From: a virus | IMG/VR virus record: IMGVR_UViG_3300007512_001568 | Span: 1 to 42,147 of that record | Direction: 5' to 3' (one strand) | Length of the DNA: 42,147 nt | Shown: piece by piece, positions 27,813 through 35,602 of the stretch | Position numbering within the stretch: position 1 is the stretch's first letter | Layout of the letters: each line of letters opens with the position of its first letter | Notes under the pieces: model-generated | The model's database searches: none | What the model was told of the DNA's origin: nothing | What the model saw: only the letters and a program-made list of their open reading frames with translations | Position numbers and translations under genes: made by a program

Positions 27813-27941
27813 TTATTTGGCCCTTTTTGTTTCCTTTTTATTTTTCTTATTTGGCCTTTTTTCTTTCACAAATTCTCTATCCACAACCTCACTATTTAAT
27901 GGCCAATTTAATGTGTCATTATTTGGCCTTTCTTCAGTCAT
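27813..27941 (-). CDS. Small basic protein with repeated GGCCAAATAA codons (42 aa)
   Basis: MTEERPNNDTLNWPLNSEVV, then DREFVKEKRPNKKNKKETKR. The 10-mer GGCCAAATAA (or close) occurs three times within the gene, coding RPNN, RPNK and RAK-stop, and again at the starts of the genes at 28954 and 29081 as TGCCAAATAA. Start overlaps the gene before by 8 bp. Function unknown. Confidence 0.5.
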   Translation of the reverse strand: MTEERPNNDTLNWPLNSEVVDREFVKEKRPNKKNKKETKRAK

Positions 27942-28167
27942 AATTGTCTAGGCTTTCATCTTGCTTGTAGCATTCGCATATCTGATTAACTATCCTACAA
28001 AACACTTGCGCTTCTGAGCGCACGGCAAGGGTCACTCCCGCAAAGTTTCTAGAATTTATACTATTAAGAGTTTCGACTTGCCTGTCGCTGAGTCTTATCG
28101 TGTACTGTCTGACGGGAGTATTATCCGGCAAAACTTCTTCTGGTTTATGGAACTCTGGCTCTATCAT
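27934..28167 (-). CDS. Hypothetical protein (77 aa), possible ribbon-helix-helix
   Basis: MIEPEFHKPEEVLPDNTPVR, then QYTIRLSDRQVETLNSINSR and a C-terminal helix with Cys pair (CRIVNQICECYK). 'YTIRLSDRQVETL' is the pattern of a ribbon-helix-helix or CopG-like DNA-binding unit. It could be a transcription regulator. I use the ATG at 28167 after the preceding stop. Confidence 0.5.
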   Translation of the reverse strand: MIEPEFHKPEEVLPDNTPVRQYTIRLSDRQVETLNSINSRNFAGVTLAVRSEAQVFCRIVNQICECYKQDESLDNYD

Positions 28168-28183
28168 GTTATTTAACCTATCT

Positions 28184-28954
28184 TTATTTATAATCAAGAC
28201 TAATTGCACCTACCCCTCTTTGCTGAACTATCTCAGAGGCTTTCTTATTTGCGTATTTTATTGCTTCATCTATATTATTTGTCTCAAGTTGTTTCGCAAC
28301 TAAAGCTGCAAGGAAAGAGTCTCCCGCACCTGACAAATCAAATACATCTACTTTTTCAGCAGGGTAGTAATGAAAACCTTTTTCTTTCATCATCACGCAG
28401 CCTTGGTCGCCAAGGGTAACAATAAGCTTATCGACCCATCCCTCAAGATTGATACTACTTTTAATGGCCTCAAATTCTGGTGTGTTTATTTTTATATAGG
28501 CTACATCTTTACACCAATAACCTATGCACTTTTTAGTATCTAAAAATGTGTTTTTATTATTTGAGCAAAAACGACTAATATCTGCTTCTGAGAGAAAGCC
28601 TTTGTTGTAATCACTAATAACTACTGCGTCATAACTTGATATTTCTTCATCATCAATTACTCCATCGTAAAATTTGTCAATGGTATCTTCATTGTCTACT
28701 CTTAAAAAAGTATAATTAAGTTTTTCGTCTACATATCTTGTTTTACTAATAGGCTTTATTTGCGTTATGGAGTCTACTTTATGACCTAACGACTCTAGAT
28801 TGCGTATGGTATTGCCAGCCATGCCCTCGTTCTTGACTTCTTTGTCGGGTTTAAAGACGGGAGCTGGTACATCTGGGCAAAGCCTAGAGGCAGAGCCATA
28901 AATAAATATGTCATCGCAAATTTCTCCTACTACTAATATCTTGTTATTTGGCAT
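28184..28954 (-). CDS. PfkB-family kinase, HldE N-domain (heptose kinase) type
   Basis: 256 residues. ILVVGEICDDIFIYG, GMAGNTIRNLESLGH, VVISDYNKGFLSEAD, INTPEFEA and DLSGAGDSFLAALVA (catalytic Asp in GAGD) follow the ribokinase/PfkB layout, nearest to the kinase domain of HldE. That domain makes D-glycero-D-manno-heptose 1,7-bisphosphate for LPS core synthesis. Together with the adenylyltransferase gene at 29085-29531 it re-creates HldE as two proteins. The N-terminal part is shorter than in host enzymes, so specificity may differ. Confidence 0.8.
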   Translation of the reverse strand: MPNNKILVVGEICDDIFIYGSASRLCPDVPAPVFKPDKEVKNEGMAGNTIRNLESLGHKVDSITQIKPISKTRYVDEKLNYTFLRVDNEDTIDKFYDGVIDDEEISSYDAVVISDYNKGFLSEADISRFCSNNKNTFLDTKKCIGYWCKDVAYIKINTPEFEAIKSSINLEGWVDKLIVTLGDQGCVMMKEKGFHYYPAEKVDVFDLSGAGDSFLAALVAKQLETNNIDEAIKYANKKASEIVQQRGVGAISLDYK

Positions 28955-28970
28955 TTTTTTATTAACTTAT

Positions 28971-29081
28971 TCAAGTATGTGGCACTGAATACTTAGCCGC
29001 CAATACACAATTTAATATTATTAAAATTAATATAATAGACCACCATATAATCTTATGTTTATTTGGCATTTTTTTACTCAT
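28971..29081 (-). CDS. Small single-pass membrane protein (36 aa)
   Basis: MSKKMPNKHKIIWWSIILIL, transmembrane helix with IILNCVLAA, short periplasmic tail. It occupies the gap between the two HldE-like genes and starts four bases after the stop of the second. It might hold a partner at the membrane; unknown. Confidence 0.5.
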   Translation of the reverse strand: MSKKMPNKHKIIWWSIILILIILNCVLAAKYSVPHT

Positions 29082-29084
29082 ATT

Positions 29085-29531
29085 TCATAGGTACTGCAAA
29101 TTTAGTTGGCCTGTTATCTTATCAATTAGCGATGTTGTAGATTTCCCTTTTGTAAGGCTTAGTAGCTTAACTGTTCCTCCGTTCTTTTCTACTGTAAGCT
29201 TCTCCCTTGTGGCCACGGGGCATTTCTTTTCCCAATTACCTGAGTAGTCTCCACCTTTCACATAAATATCTGGTTTTATTGATTCTAAAAAAATACAAGC
29301 GTCCGTTTCATCAAATATTCGAACCTCATCTACCCACCTTATAGCCTCAAGGACAGCCTTTCTGTCTTTTTCGTTATTTATAGGGCGAGTAGAACCTTTT
29401 AATTCCCTGACTGATCGGTCGCTGTTGCACCCAACGATGAGGCGGTCTCCAAGCTCTCTGGCTTCTCGCAAAAAAGAAACATGACCAGCGTGAATCAAGT
29501 CAAAGCACCCGTTTGTCGCTATAACCTTCAT
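29085..29531 (-). CDS. Heptose-1-phosphate adenylyltransferase, HldE C-domain type
   Basis: 148 residues. NGCFDLIHAGHVSFLREARE carries the HxGH nucleotidyltransferase motif; GCNSDRSVRELKG, RPINNEKDRKAVLEAI, VDEVRIFDETD and KPDIYVKGGDY match the HldE second domain (RfaE2), which makes ADP-heptose from heptose 1-phosphate and ATP. ADP-heptose is both an LPS precursor and a potent signal of infection in animals. With the kinase gene next door the phage seems able to make ADP-heptose for surface glycans. Confidence 0.9.
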   Translation of the reverse strand: MKVIATNGCFDLIHAGHVSFLREARELGDRLIVGCNSDRSVRELKGSTRPINNEKDRKAVLEAIRWVDEVRIFDETDACIFLESIKPDIYVKGGDYSGNWEKKCPVATREKLTVEKNGGTVKLLSLTKGKSTTSLIDKITGQLNLQYL

Positions 29532-29710
29532 TAGAATATTAAACTCCCTGCATCAGACTGACGATACTGTGAGCGTGGCTTTCTTCTATTTAAGTCTCTT
29601 GCTATGGCATCCGCAATACCTTCTCTAGCGGCCTCGCTATCAAAGTTTATTTGCTTGTTTTCTTTTTGTATCTTATTGAGTATATCAATTATTTCTCTCT
29701 TTAATTTCAT
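29531..29710 (-). CDS. Small helical hypothetical protein (59 aa)
   Basis: MKLKREIIDILNKIQKENKQ, then NFDSEAAREGIADAIARDLN and a basic tail. Starts in an ATGA overlap with the thermonuclease and ends in a TAATG overlap with the adenylyltransferase, so it is translated. Function unknown. Confidence 0.6.
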   Translation of the reverse strand: MKLKREIIDILNKIQKENKQINFDSEAAREGIADAIARDLNRRKPRSQYRQSDAGSLIF

Positions 29711-30066
29711 CTCTTACCTCCAAAATATTCTGTGGCGTGTCCTTCTTTAACTAGAATATCATTAAAGCTATCAAATGAGTCTACTTCTTTGAATAGAGTT
29801 CCAAGTAGCCTGCCGAACTTGCCTTTCTTATCTATTCTAGTCTCAACTATAAACTCATTCTTATTTTCTTTTATGAGTTCTTTGAGTCTTGCTTTGGCTG
29901 CTAGACCTAGCTTCTTTTCTTCTTTGTCTCTAGTCCTACACTCTGGCGTGTTGATACCGTATAAGCGAATACGCTCTTTCTTAAAGGTGCTAAACCCACA
30001 ATCAATTAGCGCATCTACTGTATCGCCGTCTACTACTCTTATTAATTTTGCTTTATATTGATACAT
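29707..30066 (-). CDS. Thermonuclease-like (SNase family) protein
   Basis: 119 residues with RVVDGDTVDALID (Asp metal ligand), RIRLYGINTPE (catalytic Arg and Glu region), and FGRLLGTLF (second catalytic Arg) in the usual order. SNase proteins cleave DNA or RNA with calcium. There is no signal peptide, so it should act in the cytosol, for example on host nucleic acid. The compact length is normal for phage members. Confidence 0.9.
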   Translation of the reverse strand: MYQYKAKLIRVVDGDTVDALIDCGFSTFKKERIRLYGINTPECRTRDKEEKKLGLAAKARLKELIKENKNEFIVETRIDKKGKFGRLLGTLFKEVDSFDSFNDILVKEGHATEYFGGKR

Positions 30067-31045
30067 TTTGTATTTTTCTTTTTATATCTTGTGAATGATA
30101 ATCTTTTGTCTCGTCTAATAAAAATAATCTATGCTCTTCCATAGCCTCTGAATACCAAGTTTTTAAAAAACTTTCGTGAGCATTACCGTGAACAATATAA
30201 TCTATATTATTTGCCTCCATCCAATCAATAGTTGTTATAGAGCCTTCTGCTGGTAGTATTACTTCATCAACATATTTACAAGCTTCAATAATTTCTACTC
30301 TTTCTTCGTAAGAGAATATAGGCGGCTCCTTGTAAGTTTTTACTATCTCGTCTGGTGTAACGGCGACCACAACTTTATCAAATATATCTCTCATTTTTCG
30401 AAGTAAGCGAACATGGCCTTTGTGGTACAAGTCAAAGACCCCCTCTGTATACCCTGTGATTGGGTCTCTATACCCGTAGGACTTTATGTCTCCTTCCCAG
30501 TTGCCAACTTCTCTGGCTGCAACAACTTTTGTTCTCCAATCCACCCCCATACCCCCAACATCTTTATAAACATAATCTAAATACTTTTCAGCATACTTGG
30601 ATATTAAGAACTCAAAACCTTCAAATTGTATGGTTTTAAGATTTTGTTGATAGTAAGCTTTACTGCGAAAGGCTCTTTTGTAGTTTGAGGGTGCACTTCT
30701 TATACCCATACCTCCCCAACCATGGTTATCGTTAGTATTAAAACAGTATATATCTATCTTAAACTCCTCTTCGTTTTCGTTGTTAGTTATGGTTAAGAAT
30801 TTTCCTCCAGAAAAACAGTTAATAAAATTATATTTATAGCTATAAGACGGGCCTTCTTCCATGACAGACTCCAGACTTGACCAGTCTTTTTCCCATACCC
30901 CCATGTCGATGTCGTCATCTCCCTCCGGTATCCCTCCATCTCTTATTGCTCCGAGAGCGGAGCCGTACTCAAGCCAGATATCTATATTATTTGAACGAAG
31001 TTCTTTAGAAATATAATGGCATATATGCGCAGCTTTTTTATTCAT
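30053..31045 (-). CDS. Fusion of LicD-like transferase domain and cytidylyltransferase domain
   Basis: 330 residues. Residues 25-50 (LEYGSALGAIRDGGI...DDDIDMGV) are the LicD/Fukutin nucleotidyltransferase-fold motif (DDDID at 43-47), which moves phosphocholine or other phospho-groups onto glycans. Residues 197-330 begin GYTEGVFDLYHKGHVRLL (HxGH at 208-211) and match CTP:phosphocholine/phosphoethanolamine cytidylyltransferases. So one chain may both make a CDP-activated head group and transfer it. The head group is unknown. It overlaps the SNase gene by 14 bp. Confidence 0.8.
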   Translation of the reverse strand: MNKKAAHICHYISKELRSNNIDIWLEYGSALGAIRDGGIPEGDDDIDMGVWEKDWSSLESVMEEGPSYSYKYNFINCFSGGKFLTITNNENEEEFKIDIYCFNTNDNHGWGGMGIRSAPSNYKRAFRSKAYYQQNLKTIQFEGFEFLISKYAEKYLDYVYKDVGGMGVDWRTKVVAAREVGNWEGDIKSYGYRDPITGYTEGVFDLYHKGHVRLLRKMRDIFDKVVVAVTPDEIVKTYKEPPIFSYEERVEIIEACKYVDEVILPAEGSITTIDWMEANNIDYIVHGNAHESFLKTWYSEAMEEHRLFLLDETKDYHSQDIKRKIQNVSI

Positions 31046-31047
31046 AA

Positions 31048-31593
31048 CTACTTAAAATGTGGGCCGAAGAAGAAGCCTCGCAGCCAACGCTTACTACCTT
31101 TTGTAACTGGGGTTACTCCGCTTATCATATACGAAGGGAAAAATAAGCAAGTCCCAAGCTCTTTATTTGCGTAGACAGGAGTACCGCTATTATGTATAAG
31201 GTGTTCTCCGCCTTCGTAATCTTCGGGCTTAGACAGGCAGATATGAAAACTGATCTTGCTGTATTGCTTGCGATCATCAAAGAAGTTTCGTGCTATGTCC
31301 GATCTTGGAGTATACGAATTTTTCTCTGTAAAAGACTCAAGTATCAATGGATCAGAGATTCCATTTATATTAAACTTCCAAGAGTCATTATTTGCTTCTC
31401 TTACAAAATCACATAGCCTGTTATAAATCCAAAAATTATTATCAGTGAAGTCTACTAGGTTAGACTCCTTGTTCTCTCTAGTTATTTTTAAGCATTCTTC
31501 TTCTGAGAATGCTTTATCAAAAATATAATAATCGTTTAGTTTTAAGTTATTATCTTCTCGTTCTAATGAATCTATGTCAGCTAAATAATACAT
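31048..31593 (-). CDS. 2-oxoglutarate oxygenase-fold protein with altered metal site
   Basis: 181 residues. KISFHICLSKPEDYEGGEHL and CLFFPSYMISGVTPVTKGSK follow the prolyl-4-hydroxylase/PiuC-like pattern, but the residues expected as iron ligands look changed: the HxD site reads RSD and the distal His before GVTPV is Ser. I cannot align it fully by eye, so this reading is tentative. If right, it would be a non-catalytic or differently metalated relative. It sits among glycan genes. Confidence 0.6.
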   Translation of the reverse strand: MYYLADIDSLEREDNNLKLNDYYIFDKAFSEEECLKITRENKESNLVDFTDNNFWIYNRLCDFVREANNDSWKFNINGISDPLILESFTEKNSYTPRSDIARNFFDDRKQYSKISFHICLSKPEDYEGGEHLIHNSGTPVYANKELGTCLFFPSYMISGVTPVTKGSKRWLRGFFFGPHFK

Positions 31594-31594
31594 A

Positions 31595-31780
31595 TTAGCA
31601 TTCCTTTACATCTTCTAACTCTGCAAGTTCTACGACCTCTTTGGCTAATCTCTTAGTCATCCTTGGGCAGTCTTCTTCTATTGCTTGTTTTTTCCAAAGC
31701 GGGTATTCTTTATAAATCTTTTCGTAGGCAGCTTCGTACCTTCTCCCCATATCAGACTTTACCTTTTTCTTTCTAGGCAT
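31595..31780 (-). CDS. Small charged protein (61 aa)
   Basis: MPRKKKVKSDMGRRYEAAYE and helical, with a conserved-looking YPLWKKQAIEEDCPRMTKRL. It has its own leaderless promoter although it is deep inside the glycan operon, so it marks an internal transcription start. Function unknown. Confidence 0.65.
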   Translation of the reverse strand: MPRKKKVKSDMGRRYEAAYEKIYKEYPLWKKQAIEEDCPRMTKRLAKEVVELAELEDVKEC

Positions 31781-31786
31781 ATACTT

Positions 31787-31815
31787 ATTATATCAAAAAC
31801 TTAATTAAACGTCAA
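31787..31815 (-). promoter_or_regulatory. Leaderless internal sigma70 promoter in the glycan island
   Basis: Minus strand TTGACG (31810-31815), 17 bp, TATAAT (31787-31792), ATG six bases downstream at 31780. The TGA at 31812-31814 (stop of the upstream gene) lies in the -35. Confidence 0.85.
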
Positions 31816-32885
31816 CTCTTTTGTTTTTTTGATAATGCTTTTTCGTGCTGTTGTGTAGCTTTTGAATCGTCGTGCATCCAGTTCTCGTCAGTATTCCAAT
31901 TGCCATCTTCATCTTGGTATGGATTATTAAAATCATTTAAAGCTTTTTTTCTTGAGTCAAACTTATGTACGCTGTGATAAGAGCTTTCTTTACAGTCAGG
32001 TTGATCTGGTTTTTTTATTTCGATAGGGCTATCGGACATAGAGTGTAGATCTAGATTTTCTTTAAACCGTAAAGAAGTATCAAACGTATTGGCTCCCTTG
32101 TAATATTCGTCAGCATGGGTTTTGTCATCTTGACCGCCTAATACACTACTAACCCATGTAACCCAAGGGTTATTTAAAACCTCTTTTGCGTTGTACTTGC
32201 CGCCATTCCAATTAAGCACACCTTTTCTAAATATTCTACTGAAAAACAATCTCAACTTCATATTTGGTCTCTGCATTAAATGATAATTTATTATACTTTC
32301 GACAGGGTGAATTAAACATTCGCTATAATATTTTCTTAATTTTAAAAAAGCAGAACAATAATAGTCCATTATATAAGGAGGCCCAAAAGCAACCCAGTTG
32401 TTTAAATTTACTGTATTATAGTTGCCTAGGTTATATACATGATGCCAGTAGGGTATACTTAAGGCGTCTTCATTAACTATATTCAAGTCTGGGTACGAAC
32501 TACAGACCTCGGCTCTAACTATAACGTCGTAGTCTCCGGCGGACGCCATTAGGTTCGCTCTCCATATTTTATATAACATTGAATACACTCTGCCGTTTTT
32601 CTGGGCAAAGTGCATAGCTTGATTAAAGTATTTAGGAGAAGATTCGTATTCTTCGTTTATCGAGGCGAAGCTTCGGTCAAAAGCTTTTTGGTTCTCTACT
32701 TCTAGTTCTTTAGGCTTGTAGGCTTCGACAAATGATTTTATAGTGTCTCCTTCTTGATATACATTTTCTTCGTCCCAAAGGCTAGCAAAAACATCGGCAT
32801 CGTATTTCTTAATTATTTGTTGCCAGTATCTTTGGTTTTGTTTTACATAATATGGTAGCCCTGCAAAGCAAATCGCAACTTTCAT
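31812..32885 (-). CDS. Glycosyltransferase-like protein of the glycan island
   Basis: 357 residues. MKVAICFAGLPYYVKQNQRY, KKYDADVFASLWDEENVYQE and DYDVIVRAEVCSS recall WavE-like and related putative LPS glycosyltransferases (ICxxGxxR...DVFxHxW...DYDxVIRxR). The C-terminal third is polar and low in structure. No DxD motif is obvious, so catalysis is not certain. Overlap with the next upstream gene is ATGA. Confidence 0.55.
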   Translation of the reverse strand: MKVAICFAGLPYYVKQNQRYWQQIIKKYDADVFASLWDEENVYQEGDTIKSFVEAYKPKELEVENQKAFDRSFASINEEYESSPKYFNQAMHFAQKNGRVYSMLYKIWRANLMASAGDYDVIVRAEVCSSYPDLNIVNEDALSIPYWHHVYNLGNYNTVNLNNWVAFGPPYIMDYYCSAFLKLRKYYSECLIHPVESIINYHLMQRPNMKLRLFFSRIFRKGVLNWNGGKYNAKEVLNNPWVTWVSSVLGGQDDKTHADEYYKGANTFDTSLRFKENLDLHSMSDSPIEIKKPDQPDCKESSYHSVHKFDSRKKALNDFNNPYQDEDGNWNTDENWMHDDSKATQQHEKALSKKQKS

Positions 32886-33097
32886 TTTTTAAATATCTCC
32901 TCGTAGTTATCTCTATAAACTTGCCTGTTTTTAGTCCTATCGGAATCACCTTTGCCTGCTCCACCTAGATCGCCGCCTTCTTTTACATACTTATATACTT
33001 CATTGCTATAAGTTTCGCTATGCTTCTCTTTAGTAGAAACTTTTTTACCATTTTTATAATACCAACCCTTATTTGTCTTTGGTTTCTTTTTGCTCAT
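32882..33097 (-). CDS. Small basic phage protein (71 aa)
   Basis: MSKKKPKTNKGWYYKNGKKV, with EGGDLGGAGKGDSDRTKNRQ and a helical end (YRDNYEEIFKK). The GGAGKGDxxR segment is typical of small phage proteins that occur near surface-glycan or structural genes. It is coupled on both sides by ATGA overlaps. Function unknown. Confidence 0.65.
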   Translation of the reverse strand: MSKKKPKTNKGWYYKNGKKVSTKEKHSETYSNEVYKYVKEGGDLGGAGKGDSDRTKNRQVYRDNYEEIFKK

Positions 33098-33951
33098 ATG
33101 AGCTCTTTTATCTCCTCTACTGTAAACTCTTGAACTTCGTCGGACGCTGGGCCATCTTCAAATATTCTTTCGTGAAGATTCTCTCCCGGTTGGAGACCAA
33201 TAGATTTGATTTTAAGTTCAGCTCCTTTTGGTAAATATTTAGACGCCATTGCTTCTAGAAGATTACCAATACTCATTGACTTCATCTCTGGTAAATAAGG
33301 AACACAGTCGATGGCGTTTTCCATGCAATCGAAAACCAAGTCAACTGCTTGATCTATAGTCCAAAAGAACCTAGTGGCTCCTGCCTCAGTAACTATAACC
33401 TCCTTGCCTTCTTTAAGTAGCTCTCTCCATTTACAGAGAACTGATCCTGTTGAGTATAAAACATTACCGTATCGGACTGTGCGAAATTTAATCTCTGGGA
33501 AATCTTTCTCAAACTGAGCAAAAAGCCTTTCCATTATTAGCTTTGAGGCTCCATAAACTCCCTTGACTTGCGCCGCCTTGTCTGTACTAATACCTAGAAC
33601 AAATTCTACTCCTGTGTCTACTGCGTGCTCTAGCATATTCAAAGAACCCACTACATTTGATAGAGTACATTCTCTAGCTTGAGTCTCTGCTAAGCCAACG
33701 TGCTTGAATGCAGCTAGATGGAATATACCTTGAATGTCTGTGAATCTTTTCAAGGTAAATTTGTCAGCTATATCTCCAGTGTAATATTCAATATCTGGAA
33801 AGCTTTGCTTAGTTTTTATTAAACCGACTTCACTTCTAGCTACTACTATGACTTTGCCGCCTTCGTCTAGTATTCTTTTGATAAGCTCCTCCCCTAGAAA
33901 ACCGCTGCCTCCGGTTACTAAATATTTTTTATTCTGTTTTATTTTAATCAT
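33094..33951 (-). CDS. PseB/FlaA1-like UDP-GlcNAc 4,6-dehydratase
   Basis: 285 residues. KYLVTGGSGFLGEELIKRIL (Rossmann motif), then FHLAAFKHVGLAE, GISTDKAAQVKGVYGASK (catalytic Ser/Thr-Asp-Lys and YxxxK-like region) and PKMKSMSIG-like end segment match SDR dehydratases of the PseB/CapD type. PseB starts pseudaminic acid synthesis from UDP-GlcNAc; a related sugar is likely. It overlaps the fusion gene before by 8 bp. Whether the inverting reaction is kept cannot be told. Confidence 0.85.
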   Translation of the reverse strand: MIKIKQNKKYLVTGGSGFLGEELIKRILDEGGKVIVVARSEVGLIKTKQSFPDIEYYTGDIADKFTLKRFTDIQGIFHLAAFKHVGLAETQARECTLSNVVGSLNMLEHAVDTGVEFVLGISTDKAAQVKGVYGASKLIMERLFAQFEKDFPEIKFRTVRYGNVLYSTGSVLCKWRELLKEGKEVIVTEAGATRFFWTIDQAVDLVFDCMENAIDCVPYLPEMKSMSIGNLLEAMASKYLPKGAELKIKSIGLQPGENLHERIFEDGPASDEVQEFTVEEIKELI

Positions 33952-35602
33952 TGCCTACCAATCCCATGTATAAGTGAGCTTCTATTTTCCTTGCTAAAAT
34001 ATGCCATATTCTGTGCCTAGGAACCCAAACTAAATTTATTCTGTCTCCTATCTGGTTTCGCATCTTCCAGCTTTGAGTAAAACTTCTTATTGATTTATCA
34101 ACAATTTGACCGTATTCCTCAAACTTTTGTTCGTTTAAAAGAGTTTCGTCGTTAATCATGAAAAAAAATGGTATGTTTTTGTTTATGCACTCCATAGCAT
34201 CTTTTTTTCTAAATACGATTAAAACATCAGGGTTCCGAGGCCAGCTTTCTAAGACTCTTGATGCTGCGGCTTGGTGGCCTCTGCACTCTAGCTCTCCAGA
34301 AAGATCCTTTACAAAGTCAAACGTATAGTGATCTGCGTCGCCTCCCCAATAGAGAGTTATTAACAAAGAGTCTTTGGATTCTGTTAATTTTTCTAAAGAC
34401 TCGTAATCAATCATATTTTTATCAACAGTGTGTTTATACCAGTCGGAGCCTGTCCACTCGCTACTTCTCATTTCATTTATGCAATACTTTTGCTGACTGG
34501 GATACTCATCTAGTAGTATTTGTTTTCTTTCTGTTAGTAATTTTTCTTTTGAATTTTTGTAAATATATATCTTATCTTTTGGGAAAATGTCTTTCACTAG
34601 ATCATGTGTTTCCACATGTTGTATGTGCCCGTATTCTCCATATTGATTGTGAGTCACTATTTGTTGCCAGTCTGTTTCTCGGTTAATTCTTTTTAAAACA
34701 TTTTTATAATCATCTCTGTATTGAAGAGGGTCTAAAGTAGGAGTTTCCATGCCTAAGCATTCAAAGTATTTCACTCCAGCTCTTTTCATGCAATTTTGAA
34801 ACTCATAATACCTAGTCTCATGCTTTTCCTTGTGCCATACATCATAGTCCATTGAGGCTGTCAACGAAACCACTTTGGTTTCATATGCGTTTTCAAGTAA
34901 CCAGTCGCCAAAAAATATAGCTTCGTCATCTGGATGAGCTATCACCAAAAGTTTAGTAGGCCTAGGGGGGAGATGAATACCTTTCCAAACAAAAGTTTCA
35001 TCAGAAACAATTTCTAGGTGATTTAGACTTTTGTCCTGTCCTTCTTTTATAACTTTAGGGACAAACTTCCATTTATAGCCAAAATCTCCAGACTCGTTTG
35101 TGTGCTGTCTATTTGAAATTACTTCACCAAAAGTTTTGAGATTTTCCGGCCCCATTAAATCAATATAGTCTACCCATTGATTCTCAATACAATACTCAAC
35201 AAGCTTAGCCCACATCCATTTGGAAACCTCTGCTGTCCTGCAAGAATTAGTGTCGTAAAGCGGAGCATTGCAATATATATAGTTATCCCACTTTAAAACA
35301 AAATGATATGCTATGCCACAACTAAAACATTGTAGTACGCCTCTGTCGTGCAAACTTTGAAGTTCTTTGTCTGAATACCAATCTCCCCAGCTCCAATTGT
35401 TGCATCTAGCCCACAGGTCCATATAGCCCCTGCATTGTTCTGGGTTAAAATCAACTTTACTGTAGTTTAAATCTTTATTAAAGTCTAATGTCTTTTTTAA
35501 GTCCTGTCTGCTAGACTTGGATAGTGAAGACAAATAATCCTCCAAGCTGCTAAACCTAGAGGTGGGGATTATTATAGGGGAACTGTGCTTTAGCACCTTC
35601 AC
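33944..35602 (-). CDS. Three-part protein with central PIG-L/LmbE deacetylase domain
   Basis: 552 residues. The N-terminal part (about 1-190) resembles a GNAT/FemAB-like acyltransferase (DYLSSLSKSSRQDLKKTLDF, YIDLMGPENLKTFGE). The centre is a PIG-L deacetylase: AHPDDE (222-227) and YGEYGHIQH (321-329) give the zinc ligands. The C-terminal 150 residues (LYWGGDADHYTFDFVKDLSG) form an unassigned domain. Deacetylation followed by re-acylation of an amino sugar on the same chain is an attractive inference. Start is GTG 35602, overlapping the remnant upstream. Confidence 0.75.
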   Translation of the reverse strand: MKVLKHSSPIIIPTSRFSSLEDYLSSLSKSSRQDLKKTLDFNKDLNYSKVDFNPEQCRGYMDLWARCNNWSWGDWYSDKELQSLHDRGVLQCFSCGIAYHFVLKWDNYIYCNAPLYDTNSCRTAEVSKWMWAKLVEYCIENQWVDYIDLMGPENLKTFGEVISNRQHTNESGDFGYKWKFVPKVIKEGQDKSLNHLEIVSDETFVWKGIHLPPRPTKLLVIAHPDDEAIFFGDWLLENAYETKVVSLTASMDYDVWHKEKHETRYYEFQNCMKRAGVKYFECLGMETPTLDPLQYRDDYKNVLKRINRETDWQQIVTHNQYGEYGHIQHVETHDLVKDIFPKDKIYIYKNSKEKLLTERKQILLDEYPSQQKYCINEMRSSEWTGSDWYKHTVDKNMIDYESLEKLTESKDSLLITLYWGGDADHYTFDFVKDLSGELECRGHQAAASRVLESWPRNPDVLIVFRKKDAMECINKNIPFFFMINDETLLNEQKFEEYGQIVDKSIRSFTQSWKMRNQIGDRINLVWVPRHRIWHILARKIEAHLYMGLVGND

